Origin: JAPWJZ01 sp966211335
Lineage (GTDB): Bacteria; Pseudomonadota; Alphaproteobacteria; Micavibrionales; UBA2020
Direction of reading: 5' to 3'
Assembly: GCA_966211335.1 (NCBI GenBank)
Contig: CBIHNF010000005.1
Span: 101,507-165,506, forward strand
Length of the DNA: 64,000 bases
This document shows positions 52,945 through 61,467 of this stretch, piece after piece. Each line of letters begins with the position of its first letter. The first letter of the stretch is position 1. Under the pieces are notes generated by a model, which was given only the letters and a program-made list of their open reading frames with translations, did no database searches and was not told where the DNA came from. Both the position numbers and the translations under genes were made by a program.

Positions 52945-53808
52945 ATGAAGCTCCGCCGCGCCTTTACCTCTAACACTAAGCTGCTTGTCGAAGCCGTCAA
53001 AAATAATGACGTCGAGCTGCTGGAGCACCTGCAGGGCAAAAAGGAAACCTGGTTCGCGCTCTACCTCATCCGCCTCGATTTCGCCAACATCACCTCGCCG
53101 GTCGCAGACCTCCTCGTCAACAAGATGAAGGCGGATGACTGGACGCGCTGGGGCATCAAGCCGGAACATCAGGGGCTGTTGCTGACGCATATCTTCGGCC
53201 AGTGCCTGAAGGCCGGCCGCGCTGATTTATTCGATACATTTTATAATGGCATCGACTGGAAAAATCAGGAAGCGGACGGTCACCCCATTCGTCGCACGCT
53301 GGCATCTGACGCGCTGGAACCCGCGGTGAAAGCATCGCTCGTCGAGCGGCTGCTGGCGAAGGGCATTGAAGACGTCAAGGAACCGGCAGGCTGGCTGACC
53401 GATGCGCTGACGTCCCGCAGCCCCGCCGCTTTTGACATTCTGGCGAAAACGCTTGCCATCGATATCCACCGCAATAATGAAGAGCTGCTGCGCGTAGCCG
53501 CCAAGGCGGAGCAGAAAGATATGTGCCGCCACCTGGTGGAAAAACATGCCTGCGACATCGACCTTGCCATTTCAACCGACCGCACGATTGGCAACGAAAA
53601 GCCCTGGCAGTTTCTTGACGCGCTGCGTCAGGAGATCAAGCCGGACGGTAAACCGGTGCCGACGATCGAAAGCCTATCGCGCGAAATTGAATTGCTAAAA
53701 GAAACCGTTCGGGAGTTGACGGGCTGCGTCAGGCACCTAGATGGTACTGCGGCACCGGCTATAACTTCCCCACCGGCAAAAACCACATATCCACAACCGC
53801 CCCAATAA
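52945..53808 (+). CDS. Ankyrin-like helical-repeat protein of unknown function
   Basis: A 287-residue protein. Residues 8-190 are a run of paired helices with ankyrin-like spacing (LLVEAVKNNDVELLEHL, LLRVAAKAEQKDMCRHLVEKHACDIDLAIS). A coiled-coil (SLSREIELLKETVRELTGCV, near 250) and a Pro/Thr-rich tail follow. It has no signal peptide. The helical-repeat part suggests a protein-binding scaffold; the individual repeats are too degenerate for a firm family call. It has its own promoter. Its end carries the short GC hairpin CCGCC/GGCGG without a T-run. Confidence 0.6.
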   Translation: MKLRRAFTSNTKLLVEAVKNNDVELLEHLQGKKETWFALYLIRLDFANITSPVADLLVNKMKADDWTRWGIKPEHQGLLLTHIFGQCLKAGRADLFDTFYNGIDWKNQEADGHPIRRTLASDALEPAVKASLVERLLAKGIEDVKEPAGWLTDALTSRSPAAFDILAKTLAIDIHRNNEELLRVAAKAEQKDMCRHLVEKHACDIDLAISTDRTIGNEKPWQFLDALRQEIKPDGKPVPTIESLSREIELLKETVRELTGCVRHLDGTAAPAITSPPAKTTYPQPPQ

Positions 53809-53994
53809 GGCGGAAAATGCTTCCGTAAAAGACGATTAAAACTTTATTAGTTATTAAGGCTGCATTTGAGAATAATGGTTTACACTTATGGAATAGATGG
53901 CGATTTTTGCTTGAAAATCTTATGAGTTTGTTATTGTTTATGTGGCACGAGACGAAGCGAAGACTTTAAAAAAAGCTAAATGGGGTTTTAACCT

Positions 53995-54609
53995 ATGAAC
54001 CGTTTTATCGATCCGACCGACCTGCTGGAAAAAAACAGCAAGGCCGCCGAAGCCTTTCAATCCGACCGCCGCGGTTTCCTCAAAGCAGGCCTTGCGACCA
54101 CCGCAGCCCTCGGCTTCTGGATGCCCGATCTCTCTTATGCAGCCGCCACCTCCGGCAAAGCGCCGATGGGCCGCACGATTAAATTGACCAACATCCATAC
54201 CGGCGAAAAATTCCAGGGCGAATACTGGAATAACGGCCGCTACCTGCCGGATGCATTCGGCAACATCAAGTCGGTCATGCGCGACCACCGTTCTGGCGAG
54301 CGTTTCCCGATCGACCCGCGCCTCATGGACATCCTCTACGTCATGCAGCACCGCATCGAGAACTTCCAGTCTTTCGAAGTTTTCTCCGGCTACCGCTCGC
54401 CGGCCACCAACGCCAAGCTGCGCCATGTCAGCCATGGCGTCGCCGCGCGCAGCCTGCATATGTCGGGCCAGGCGATCGACCTGAACCTGCCGGGCACGCG
54501 CCTTTCCACCGTCCGCCAGACGGCGATGTCGCTGAACTCCGGCGGCGTCGGTTTCTATCCGGCATCGGACTTCGTCCACGTCGACACCGGCCGCGTCCGC
54601 CACTGGTAA
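53995..54609 (+). CDS. DUF882 family (YcbK-like) M15 murein peptidase, Tat-exported
   Basis: A 204-residue protein. The N-terminus holds a Tat signal (SDRRGFLKAGLATTAALGFW), so the folded protein would cross by the Tat route. The DUF882/Peptidase_M15 domain covers 60-204: FEVFSGYRSPATNAKL, RSLHMSGQAIDLNLPG (HxxGxAxD zinc pattern) and DFVHVDTGRVRHW. These match E. coli YcbK (MepK), which cleaves meso-DAP crosslinks in the periplasm. The length is typical. The gene ends at a strong terminator shared with the convergent tRNA-Arg. Confidence 0.9.
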   Translation: MNRFIDPTDLLEKNSKAAEAFQSDRRGFLKAGLATTAALGFWMPDLSYAAATSGKAPMGRTIKLTNIHTGEKFQGEYWNNGRYLPDAFGNIKSVMRDHRSGERFPIDPRLMDILYVMQHRIENFQSFEVFSGYRSPATNAKLRHVSHGVAARSLHMSGQAIDLNLPGTRLSTVRQTAMSLNSGGVGFYPASDFVHVDTGRVRHW

Positions 54610-54627
54610 AACGGGATAAAAGAATTG

Positions 54628-54662
54628 AAAAAAGCCGCCTGGTGCAAACCGGCGGCTTTTTT
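54628..54662. terminator. Bidirectional Rho-independent terminator
   Basis: A 12-base stem AAAAAAGCCGCC (54628-54639) / GGCGGCTTTTTT (54651-54662) with an 11-base loop. It serves the DUF882 gene on the plus strand and tRNA-Arg on the minus strand. Confidence 0.92.
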
Positions 54663-54673
54663 CATGGGGGTAA

Positions 54674-54750
54674 TGGCGCGCCTGAAGGGAGTCGAACCCC
54701 TAACCTTTGCCTTCGGAGGGCAACGCTCTATCCAGTTGAGCTACAGGCGC
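54674..54750 (-). tRNA. trnR: tRNA-Arg (anticodon CCG)
   Basis: Minus-strand cloverleaf: acceptor GCGCCTG pairs with CAGGCGC, and the D-arm is AGCTCAACTGGATAGAGC. The anticodon stem TTGCC/GGCAA encloses the loop CTCCGAA, giving anticodon CCG. The T-arm carries GGTTCGACTCC, the discriminator is G, and CCA is encoded. Length is 77 bases including CCA. Confidence 0.96.
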
Positions 54751-54761
54751 AATAGGGTCAT

Positions 54762-54790
54762 TTTATCGGGTACGCTGGCCGTTCTGTCAA
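54762..54790 (-). promoter_or_regulatory. Promoter of tRNA-Arg
   Basis: On the minus strand, TTGACA (54790-54785) and GATAAA (54767-54762) are separated by 17 bases, just upstream of the tRNA 5' end. Confidence 0.65.
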
Positions 54791-54879
54791 TTAAATAACC
54801 CGGAAAGCCACGAATCTGCTAAAACCGGCGCCGCAGGGCAGGGGCCAAAGCCTTGAATTGCCATATGAATAATAAAGAG

Positions 54880-54909
54880 TTGACAGTTCAGTGGCTCAGC
54901 CTTTATACA
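54880..54909 (+). promoter_or_regulatory. Promoter of the rpmH operon
   Basis: TTGACA (54880-54885), an 18-base spacer, then TATACA (54904-54909), about 40 bases ahead of the rpmH GTG at 54950. Confidence 0.65.
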
Positions 54910-54949
54910 GCTATCTTGGAATTTTACGTAGATTGATTGGAGAATACCC

Positions 54950-55084
54950 GTGAAACGTACTTACCAACCGAGCAAACTGGTCCGCGCACGCCGCCACGGT
55001 TTCCGTGCCCGCATGGCAACCAAGAACGGCGCGAAAATCCTCAACGCACGCCGTGCGAAAGGCCGCTCGAAGCTCTCCGCTTAA
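54950..55084 (+). CDS. rpmH: 50S ribosomal protein L34
   Basis: A 44-residue, strongly basic protein starting with GTG: MKRTYQPSKLVRARRHGFRA, then ATKNGAK, ending RRAKGRSKLSA. This is the full L34 sequence. GGAG lies 8 bases before the start. It heads the classical rpmH-rnpA-yidD-yidC-engB cluster. Confidence 0.98.
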   Translation: MKRTYQPSKLVRARRHGFRARMATKNGAKILNARRAKGRSKLSA

Positions 55085-55105
55085 CGGTTAGCGGAGCTTC
55101 CCCTT

Positions 55106-55453
55106 ATGTGCGCCGCCGTTCCCACGTTGAAGGCGTCGCCGGATTTCCAGCGTATATCGAAGCAGGGCAGAAAATGGTCTGGCCCTGCTTTTATCATGAT
55201 TGCCCTCACTCTTGACGATTCAACCAAGCCCTTCCGCTGCGGCTTCACGGTCAGCCGCAAGGTCGGCAATGCGGTGGTGCGCAACCGCGCCAAGCGCCGC
55301 CTGCGTGAAATCGTCCGCCTCTACATCAAGGCCAAATCGCCCAAGGGGTTCGAGATTGTCCTGATCGGCAAGACCGCTGCCGCCACGCGCGACTACGCGA
55401 AAATGGCCACCGATTTCGACACTGCCCTTCGCTACTGCAAGGTGCAGCCGTGA
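55106..55453 (+). CDS. rnpA: Ribonuclease P protein component
   Basis: A 115-residue basic protein binding the RNase P RNA for 5' processing of tRNA precursors. The RNR motif VSRKVGNAVVRNRAKRRLRE is fully conserved, and the N-terminal LKASPDFQRISKQGRK strand is typical. It starts 21 bases after rpmH and its stop overlaps the yidD GTG. Confidence 0.97.
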   Translation: MCAAVPTLKASPDFQRISKQGRKWSGPAFIMIALTLDDSTKPFRCGFTVSRKVGNAVVRNRAKRRLREIVRLYIKAKSPKGFEIVLIGKTAAATRDYAKMATDFDTALRYCKVQP

Positions 55454-55731
55454 ATATCCCGTCGCGCCTGCTGCTCGCCTTCATCCGCCTGTATCAATTC
55501 ACGCTCTCGACCGTTATGGGAAAACAGTGCCGCTTCCACCCGAGCTGCTCCTATTATATGGCGGATGCGGTGAAGAAGTTCGGTGCAGGGAAGGGCGCAT
55601 ACCTTGGCATTGCAAGGGTTTGCCGCTGCCACCCGTGGAATCCGGGCGGGCATGACCCGGTACCGGAATCTTTCAAGTTTTTCTCTAAAAACCACGGCGC
55701 TTGTGATAAAACCGCTCAACCTCCGCGCTAA
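55450..55731 (+). CDS. yidD: Membrane protein insertion efficiency factor YidD
   Basis: A 93-residue protein. The N-terminal amphipathic helix (PSRLLLAFIRLYQFTLS) and the motif CRFHPSCSYYMADAVKKFG, then CRCHPWNPGGHDPVPE, are diagnostic. It assists YidC-dependent membrane insertion. The GTG start at 55450 overlaps the rnpA TGA. It is slightly longer than the usual 70-85 residues. Confidence 0.95.
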   Translation: MNIPSRLLLAFIRLYQFTLSTVMGKQCRFHPSCSYYMADAVKKFGAGKGAYLGIARVCRCHPWNPGGHDPVPESFKFFSKNHGACDKTAQPPR

Positions 55732-55763
55732 CCCTCTGCTGAACCATTAAGGACTAGACTGGC

Positions 55764-57587
55764 ATGAAGCCGAACGACCCCCACGCCCCGAAAGACAACG
55801 CCCGGCTGATGATGGCGATCATCATCTCCCTGCTGGTGCTGGTAGGCTTTGAATTCTTCGTCGCCAAGCCGCATGAAAAGCAGGTGCTGGAACACCGGCA
55901 GGAACAGCGCGCGGAAGCCGTGCAGCGCGGTGATACCAAGGCCGCGATCAATAACGAAGGCGAGAAGGTCAAGACCCGTCCCGAGGCACTGGCGGCGGCA
56001 ACGCGCCTGCCCATCCACGGCAAGCGCGTATCGGGTTCGCTGTCGCTCAAGGGCGCGCGCTTTGATGACATCACGCTGAACGAGCATTACACCACGGTTG
56101 AAAACGTGGAGCATGTGGCGCTGCTGTCCCCCGCGACAACGCCGATGGGCTATTGGGTCGACAACGGCTGGCTGTCGGATGACAGCGCCGTGAAACTGCC
56201 GAATGACGACACCGTCTGGCAGGTGAAAGCCGGCAGCCCGTCCGAAATCACCACCGGCGGCAAACCGGTCGAGCTGACCTGGGATAACGGGCAGGGGGTG
56301 ACCTTCGGCCGCAGCATCGCGCTTGATGACAACTACATGTTCACCATGACGCAAAGCGTCGAGAACAACGGCAGCACCACGCTGAAGCTGAACCCCTATC
56401 ACACGACGGCGCGCAACAGCAAACCGGTCGACTTCAAGGGCGTCTATACGCTGCATGAAGGCCCCATCGGCTATATGGCGCAAAAAGAATACCACCCGTC
56501 CTACAAAGACCTCTGCAAGGACGACAAGACGGATGTGTCGGACGTGTCCGGCTGGCTTGGCATCACCGACAAGTATTGGATGGTTGCCGTCCTGCCGGAA
56601 CCCGACCAGAAGTTCAACGGCCGCATCATCGGCAGCTGCAACAAGGCGACGGGGGCGGAGCATTACCAGGCCGATATCGTCAACGTGGACACGGCCGTGC
56701 AGCCCGGGAAGACCTATACCGAAACGGCGCGTCTTTATGCGGGCGTCAAGGAATACCCCGTGATGAAGGCCTATGAGGAAAAGCTTGGCATCTTCGACCT
56801 GCACAACGGCCTTGATTTCGGCATCTATTACTTCATCACGACGCCCTTCTTCATCGTGCTTCACATGATCATGGCGGCGCTGACGAAATACGGCTTCGGC
56901 GTTTACGGCATCGGCATGTCTATTCTGATTATGACTGTCGTCGTGCGCGCGCTTGTCTTCCCGCTCGCGTCCAAATCCTTCCGCTCCATGGCGCGCATGC
57001 GCGTCGTGGCGCCGCAGCTGAAAGCGCTGCAGGAAAAATACAAGGACGGCGACAAGACGACACTGCAGATGGAAATCTTCGAGCTGTACAAGAAGGAGAA
57101 CGTCAACCCTTTCTCCGGCTGCTGGCCCATCTTCATCCAGATCCCCATCATCTTCGCGCTATATAAAGTGATTTTGATTTCCGTCGAATTGCGCCACGCG
57201 CCGTTCTGGGGCTGGATCAAGGATTTGTCGGCTTCCGACCCCACGTCAGTCTTCAACCTTTTCGGCATGATCCCCTGGCAGCCGCCTGCGCCGCTCATGA
57301 TCGGTGCCTGGCCGGCGCTGTTCTGCCTGACGATGGTTTTGCAAAAGCGCATTACGCCGCCGATGCCGGACGCCGCGCAGGAACGCCTGCAAACCTACTT
57401 CCCCTTCATCGCCACCATCATGATGTCGCAGTTCGCCTCCGGTCTTATCATTTACTGGACATGGTCGAACGTCTTGTCTTTGTTCCAGCAGTATTACATC
57501 CTGAACAAATACGGCGAGCATAAAACCTCCATCATCCGCGGCCATTCGGAACGCCGGAAGAAGAAGGAAGAAGGCAAGAAAGCATGA
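55764..57587 (+). CDS. yidC: Membrane protein insertase YidC/Oxa1
   Basis: A 607-residue inner-membrane insertase. A first membrane span (about 13-31) precedes the large periplasmic beta-sandwich (about 60-340). The conserved five-helix core runs from about 355, starting FGIYYFITTPFFIVLHMI. It includes RSMARMRVVAPQLKALQEKYK, then NPFSGCWPIFIQIPIIFALYKV and GLIIYWTWSNVLSLFQQYYI. The core Arg before the insertion groove lies in the first of these. The C-terminus is basic. Normal for the gram-negative form. It overlaps the start of engB. Confidence 0.98.
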   Translation: MKPNDPHAPKDNARLMMAIIISLLVLVGFEFFVAKPHEKQVLEHRQEQRAEAVQRGDTKAAINNEGEKVKTRPEALAAATRLPIHGKRVSGSLSLKGARFDDITLNEHYTTVENVEHVALLSPATTPMGYWVDNGWLSDDSAVKLPNDDTVWQVKAGSPSEITTGGKPVELTWDNGQGVTFGRSIALDDNYMFTMTQSVENNGSTTLKLNPYHTTARNSKPVDFKGVYTLHEGPIGYMAQKEYHPSYKDLCKDDKTDVSDVSGWLGITDKYWMVAVLPEPDQKFNGRIIGSCNKATGAEHYQADIVNVDTAVQPGKTYTETARLYAGVKEYPVMKAYEEKLGIFDLHNGLDFGIYYFITTPFFIVLHMIMAALTKYGFGVYGIGMSILIMTVVVRALVFPLASKSFRSMARMRVVAPQLKALQEKYKDGDKTTLQMEIFELYKKENVNPFSGCWPIFIQIPIIFALYKVILISVELRHAPFWGWIKDLSASDPTSVFNLFGMIPWQPPAPLMIGAWPALFCLTMVLQKRITPPMPDAAQERLQTYFPFIATIMMSQFASGLIIYWTWSNVLSLFQQYYILNKYGEHKTSIIRGHSERRKKKEEGKKA

Positions 57588-58219
57588 AGCAGGGTTTCGA
57601 CATTGACGATGCGGCGATAAAAAAAGGCGAAAAGCTGTTCCGCCAGGAATGCATTTTCGTTGCGGGTGCCCAGCGCCTTGTCGACATTCCCGCCATGGGG
57701 CTGCCGGAAGTCGCTTTCGCCGGCCGCTCCAACGTCGGCAAGTCGAGCCTCATCAATGCGCTCACCGGCCGCAAGGCGCTCGCCCGCGCGTCCGCCACCC
57801 CCGGCCGCACGCAGCAGATCAACTTCTTCGACCTCGGCGGCCAGATGATGCTGGTTGACCTGCCGGGCTACGGCTATGCCTCGGCCTCTAAAACGAAAAT
57901 CGAACACTGGAACACAGTTGTTCAGGGCTATCTGAAAAACCGCCACGCGCTGCGCCGCGTCTGCGTGCTCATCGACGCGCGCCACGGCATTATGGCGGCG
58001 GATCAGGACACCATGGAAATGCTCGATGAAGCTTCCGTGCCCTATGTCTGCATCCTGACCAAGGCCGACAAGACAAAGCCCGCCGATCTCGCTGCGCTCA
58101 CCGAAAAGGTCGAGGCCGAGCTCGACAACTACAAGGGCGCCTTCCCGAAGCTCTATGTCACCAGCGCCTCCAGCGGCGGCGGCATTGCAACGCTGCGCGC
58201 GATTTTAACGCTCGTCTAA
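57584..58219 (+). CDS. engB: Ribosome-biogenesis GTP-binding protein EngB/YihA
   Basis: A 211-residue TRAFAC GTPase needed for late 50S assembly. G1 AGRSNVGKSSLINAL, G2 Thr in ATPGRTQQ, G3 DLPGYGYA, G4 TKADK and G5 SAS are present in order. The ATG overlaps the yidC stop by 4 bases, so the two are coupled. In many alphaproteobacteria argB follows; here it does not. Confidence 0.97.
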   Translation: MKQGFDIDDAAIKKGEKLFRQECIFVAGAQRLVDIPAMGLPEVAFAGRSNVGKSSLINALTGRKALARASATPGRTQQINFFDLGGQMMLVDLPGYGYASASKTKIEHWNTVVQGYLKNRHALRRVCVLIDARHGIMAADQDTMEMLDEASVPYVCILTKADKTKPADLAALTEKVEAELDNYKGAFPKLYVTSASSGGGIATLRAILTLV

Positions 58220-58275
58220 GAACCGGCTGATTCTTTTTGTAAGTACCGGCTGTCCCACGCTTTTCCGGCGTTGGT

Positions 58276-58304
58276 TTGACATAGACGGTACCCCATCATA
58301 ATAT
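58276..58304 (+). promoter_or_regulatory. Promoter of the gene at 58350
   Basis: TTGACA (58276-58281), followed after 17 bases by TAATAT (58299-58304), or after 15 bases by CATAAT (58297-58302). The transcript would start near 58310, at or beside ATG 58311, which supports translation from 58350. Confidence 0.5.
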
Positions 58305-58349
58305 CCATATATGCGCTACAATGCTTCACCGCATCCAAACGGAGACCTG

Positions 58350-58604
58350 ATGGATCCGAAACGCGTATCGACGCACTTCGTCGCGGCCATGGGCCTCGAG
58401 CACCTGCTGAACCGCATGGCGGAAATTTATCTGAGAATTGTTCTTAAAGCCCTCATCGGCGAATACCGCAAGGAAGCGCAATACGAACGTGCGCGGCTGA
58501 TGCGGCAGAATCCGCTGGATTACCGCGCCGTGCGCCAGATGGATTTTGAACTGGAAGACGTGCGCCGCCGCCTGCAGCGTATGGAGATGGAAGAGGGAAT
58601 TTGA
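58350..58604 (+). CDS. Small helical protein of unknown function
   Basis: An 84-residue protein (MDPKRVSTHFVAAMGLEHLL...) predicted all-helical and rich in Arg, with Met/Arg-heavy repeats at the end (RRRLQRMEMEEG). GGAG sits five bases before ATG 58350; a longer reading to 58311 would begin at the transcript start. No signal peptide or membrane span. I recognise no family; it has its own promoter and no tight link to ctaC. Confidence 0.55.
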   Translation: MDPKRVSTHFVAAMGLEHLLNRMAEIYLRIVLKALIGEYRKEAQYERARLMRQNPLDYRAVRQMDFELEDVRRRLQRMEMEEGI

Positions 58605-58698
58605 ACGGGCGTATCATTCCTGACACACCCCGAGCCCTGCGGCAGGCTTTAAGCCCTTCATAAATAAGCCGCGCTTCACCAATTATGTAATAAAAATT

Positions 58699-58726
58699 TT
58701 CACGTTCTGCGCTTCACTTATATGGT
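58699..58726 (+). promoter_or_regulatory. Possible promoter of the cytochrome oxidase operon
   Basis: TTCACG (58699-58704), a 16-base spacer, then TATGGT (58721-58726). Matches are 4 of 6 in both elements. A leader of about 80 bases to the ctaC ATG at 58815 would follow. Confidence 0.35.
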
Positions 58727-58814
58727 GCGCGGGTGTATATCTTTCCCAAGACATTATATGTCGCGAATACCTACCGGTGCCGCCCTCGGCGGATTCAAAA
58801 ACGGATTCAACAAA

Positions 58815-59825
58815 ATGACGCTAAAGAAATTCAGCTCCCTTTCCCTGTTCAGCTTTATTGCCGCCCATATTCCCGTCACTTCCGCCTTTGCGATGGAACT
58901 GCCGGAATCGGGCCCGATCACCGACCCGAAAACGGGCAAGATGATCGGCATGGCGCGCCCCTGGGAGATTGGTCTGCAGGCCCCCGCATCGCCGATGAAG
59001 GAGCAGATGGAATGGTTCCACAATTCCCTGCTGCTGCCGGTCGCGGTCGCCATTTCCGTCTTCGTCATGCTGCTGCTCATCTGGGTCATGGTGCGCTACA
59101 ACGAGCGCGCGAACCCGGTGCCGTCCAAAACCACGCACAACACGCTGCTTGAAATCGTCTGGACGATGATCCCCGTCCTCATCCTCGTCGTTATCGTCAT
59201 TCCGTCGATGAAGATGCTGTACTACGTCGACCGCACCAAAGACGCGGAAATGACGCTGAACATCACCGGTTACCAGTGGTACTGGGGCTATGAATACGCC
59301 GACAACGGCGGCGTCAACTTCATGAGCAACATGGTGCCGGACAAGGACATCGATAAATCCAAAGGTCAGGAGCGCCTGCTCTCCACCGATAACGCGGTCG
59401 TCCTCCCGATCGACACCAACATCCGCCTCATGATGACCGGCGCGGACGTCATTCACTCCTGGGCGGTTCCCGCCTTTGGCGTGAAGCTTGACGCCGTCCC
59501 CGGCCGCCACAACGAAACCTGGGTGCGCATCGACAAGGAAGGCACCTTCTTCGGCCAGTGCTCCGAGCTGTGCGGCCAGGGCCACGGCTTCATGCCGATC
59601 GAAGTGCATGCCGTTTCCAAGCCGGAATTCGCCGAGTGGATTCACAAGCAGGGCGGCAAGCTGCCGGCCGAAATCGCGGCTGACAAAGCTGCCGCTGACG
59701 CCAAGGCCGCCGCCGATAAAGCGGCAGCCGATAAAGCTGCTGCTGACAAAGCCGCCGCCGACAAGAAAGCAACCGACAAGAAAGATGCGGGCAAAAAAGA
59801 ACCCGCTAAAAAGGGAGATAAATAA
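58815..59825 (+). CDS. ctaC: Cytochrome c oxidase subunit II with a Lys/Ala-rich tail
   Basis: A 336-residue protein: signal peptide (MTLKKFSSLSLFSFIAAHIP), two spans in 60-175, and the cupredoxin domain with the CuA site in HSWAVPAFG, GQCSELCGQGHGFMP. The ligands are the first His, two Cys, Glu, His and Met of these blocks. It takes electrons from cytochrome c to the aa3 core. The tail from about residue 280 is repeats of KAAADK/KAAADA ending KKDAGKKEPAKKGDK, which is unusual. ATG 58815 gives a clean signal peptide; an in-frame ATG at 58758 is possible. Confidence 0.95.
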   Translation: MTLKKFSSLSLFSFIAAHIPVTSAFAMELPESGPITDPKTGKMIGMARPWEIGLQAPASPMKEQMEWFHNSLLLPVAVAISVFVMLLLIWVMVRYNERANPVPSKTTHNTLLEIVWTMIPVLILVVIVIPSMKMLYYVDRTKDAEMTLNITGYQWYWGYEYADNGGVNFMSNMVPDKDIDKSKGQERLLSTDNAVVLPIDTNIRLMMTGADVIHSWAVPAFGVKLDAVPGRHNETWVRIDKEGTFFGQCSELCGQGHGFMPIEVHAVSKPEFAEWIHKQGGKLPAEIAADKAAADAKAAADKAAADKAAADKAAADKKATDKKDAGKKEPAKKGDK

Positions 59826-61465
59826 TGGCCCAGGGTACAGTTTCCAACGATCACGGCCACGCCCATTCTCACGGGCATGATCACAGCCATGATGACCACG
59901 ACCATGGTCACCATATGCCCGGTTTCTTCCAGCGCTGGTTCTGCTCTACGAACCACAAGGACATCGGCTCCCTCTACCTGATCTTCTCCGTCTGCGCGGG
60001 CCTCATCGGTCTCGCCTTCTCGCTCATCATGCGCTACGAGCTGATGCAGCCCGGCCTGCAGCTGGTGAAAGACGGCCAGATGTGGAACGTGCTGATCACG
60101 GCGCACGGGCTTATCATGGTCTTCTTCGTCGTCATGCCGGCCGTCATCGGCGGCTTTGGCAACTGGTTCCTGCCGCTCATGATCGGCGCGCCCGACATGG
60201 CCTTCCCGCGCCTCAACAACATTTCTTTCTGGCTGCTCGTTCCGGCCTTCGGCCTGCTGCTCGGTTCCGCTTTTGTGGGCACCGGCGCCGGCACCGGCTG
60301 GACGATCTATCCGCCGCTGTCCAACGTGCCAGCGCATGACGGCCCCTCGGTCGACATGGCGATCTTCGCTCTCCACCTTGCCGGCGCGTCGTCCATCCTT
60401 GGCGCTGCCAACTTCATCACCACCATCTTCAACATGCGTGCCCCGGGCATGACGCTGCATAAAATGCCGCTGTTTGTCTGGTCGCTGCTGGTCACGACCT
60501 TCCTGCTCGTCCTCTCGCTGCCCGTTCTCGGCGGCGCGATCACCATGCTGCTGACCGACCGCAACTTCGGCACCTCCTTCTTCAAGCCCGACGGCGGCGG
60601 CGACCCTGAATTGTTCCAGCACCTGTTCTGGTTCTTCGGCCACCCCGAAGTCTACATCATGATTTTGCCGGGCTTCGGCATCGTCAGCCAGATCGTCTCG
60701 ACCTTCTCGAAAAAGCCCATCTTCGGCTATCTCGGCATGGCTTACGCCATGGTCGCGATCGGCTTCGTCGGCTTCCTCGTCTGGGCGCACCATATGTACA
60801 CCGTCGGCATGAGCGCCGATGTCCGCGCCTACTTCACGGCCGCGACGCTCATCATCGCGGTGCCGACCGGGATTAAAATCTTCTCCTGGATCGCAACGAT
60901 GTGGGGCGGCTCGATCAGCTTCAAGACGCCGATGCTTTGGGCGATTGGTTTCATCTTCCTCTTCACCGTTGGCGGCGTCACCGGCGTCATCCTCGCCAAC
61001 GCGGGCATGGACATCGTGCTGCACGATACCTACTACGTCGTCGCGCACTTCCACTACGTGCTGTCGCTCGGCGCGGTCTTCGCCATCTTCGCCGGCTGGT
61101 ACTACTGGATCGGCAAAATGTGCGGCCGCCAGTATCCCGAATGGGCAGGCAAGCTGCACTTCTTCCTGACCTTCATCGGCGTCAACCTGACCTTCTTCCC
61201 GCAGCACTTCTTGGGCTTGGCCGGCATGCCGCGCCGCATTCCCGACTACAACGAAGTGTACGAAGGCTGGAACCGCATTTCCTCCTACGGCTCCTATATC
61301 TCGGGCGGCGCGACGGTTCTGTTCGTCGGTATCGCCATCTACACCGTCTTCTGGGGCCGCAAGGTCGAGGGCAACTACTGGGGCGAGGGCGCGAACACGC
61401 TCGAATGGCACCTGTCGTCGCCGCCGCCGTTCCACCAGTTTGAAATCCAGCCGGTGGTCCGCTAA
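59825..61465 (+). CDS. ctaD: Cytochrome c oxidase subunit I (aa3 type)
   Basis: A 546-residue heme-copper oxidase core with 12 spans. Heme and CuB ligands lie in the blocks HGLIMVFFVVMPAVIGG, WFFGHPEVYI (His-Tyr pair), WAHHMYTVGM and HDTYYVVAHFHYVLSLG. K- and D-channel residues (FGNWFLPLMIGAPDMAFPRLNN) are present, so it is a family A proton-pumping enzyme. Before the first span the protein has a His-rich stretch (HGHAHSHGHDHSHDDHDHGHH, residues 10-30) that is not part of the family. The ATG overlaps the ctaC stop by one base. Confidence 0.98.
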   Translation: MAQGTVSNDHGHAHSHGHDHSHDDHDHGHHMPGFFQRWFCSTNHKDIGSLYLIFSVCAGLIGLAFSLIMRYELMQPGLQLVKDGQMWNVLITAHGLIMVFFVVMPAVIGGFGNWFLPLMIGAPDMAFPRLNNISFWLLVPAFGLLLGSAFVGTGAGTGWTIYPPLSNVPAHDGPSVDMAIFALHLAGASSILGAANFITTIFNMRAPGMTLHKMPLFVWSLLVTTFLLVLSLPVLGGAITMLLTDRNFGTSFFKPDGGGDPELFQHLFWFFGHPEVYIMILPGFGIVSQIVSTFSKKPIFGYLGMAYAMVAIGFVGFLVWAHHMYTVGMSADVRAYFTAATLIIAVPTGIKIFSWIATMWGGSISFKTPMLWAIGFIFLFTVGGVTGVILANAGMDIVLHDTYYVVAHFHYVLSLGAVFAIFAGWYYWIGKMCGRQYPEWAGKLHFFLTFIGVNLTFFPQHFLGLAGMPRRIPDYNEVYEGWNRISSYGSYISGGATVLFVGIAIYTVFWGRKVEGNYWGEGANTLEWHLSSPPPFHQFEIQPVVR

Positions 61466-61467
61466 GA

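Noticed and set aside
54751..54949. Replication origin near rpmH
   Set aside because: Only one loose DnaA-box-like sequence (TTATACAGC) is seen, which overlaps the rpmH promoter; no cluster of boxes or AT-rich unwinding element, and dnaA is absent.
58220..58275. Terminator after engB
   Set aside because: ACCGGCTG occurs twice as a direct repeat, not an inverted one, and the T-run is not preceded by a stem.
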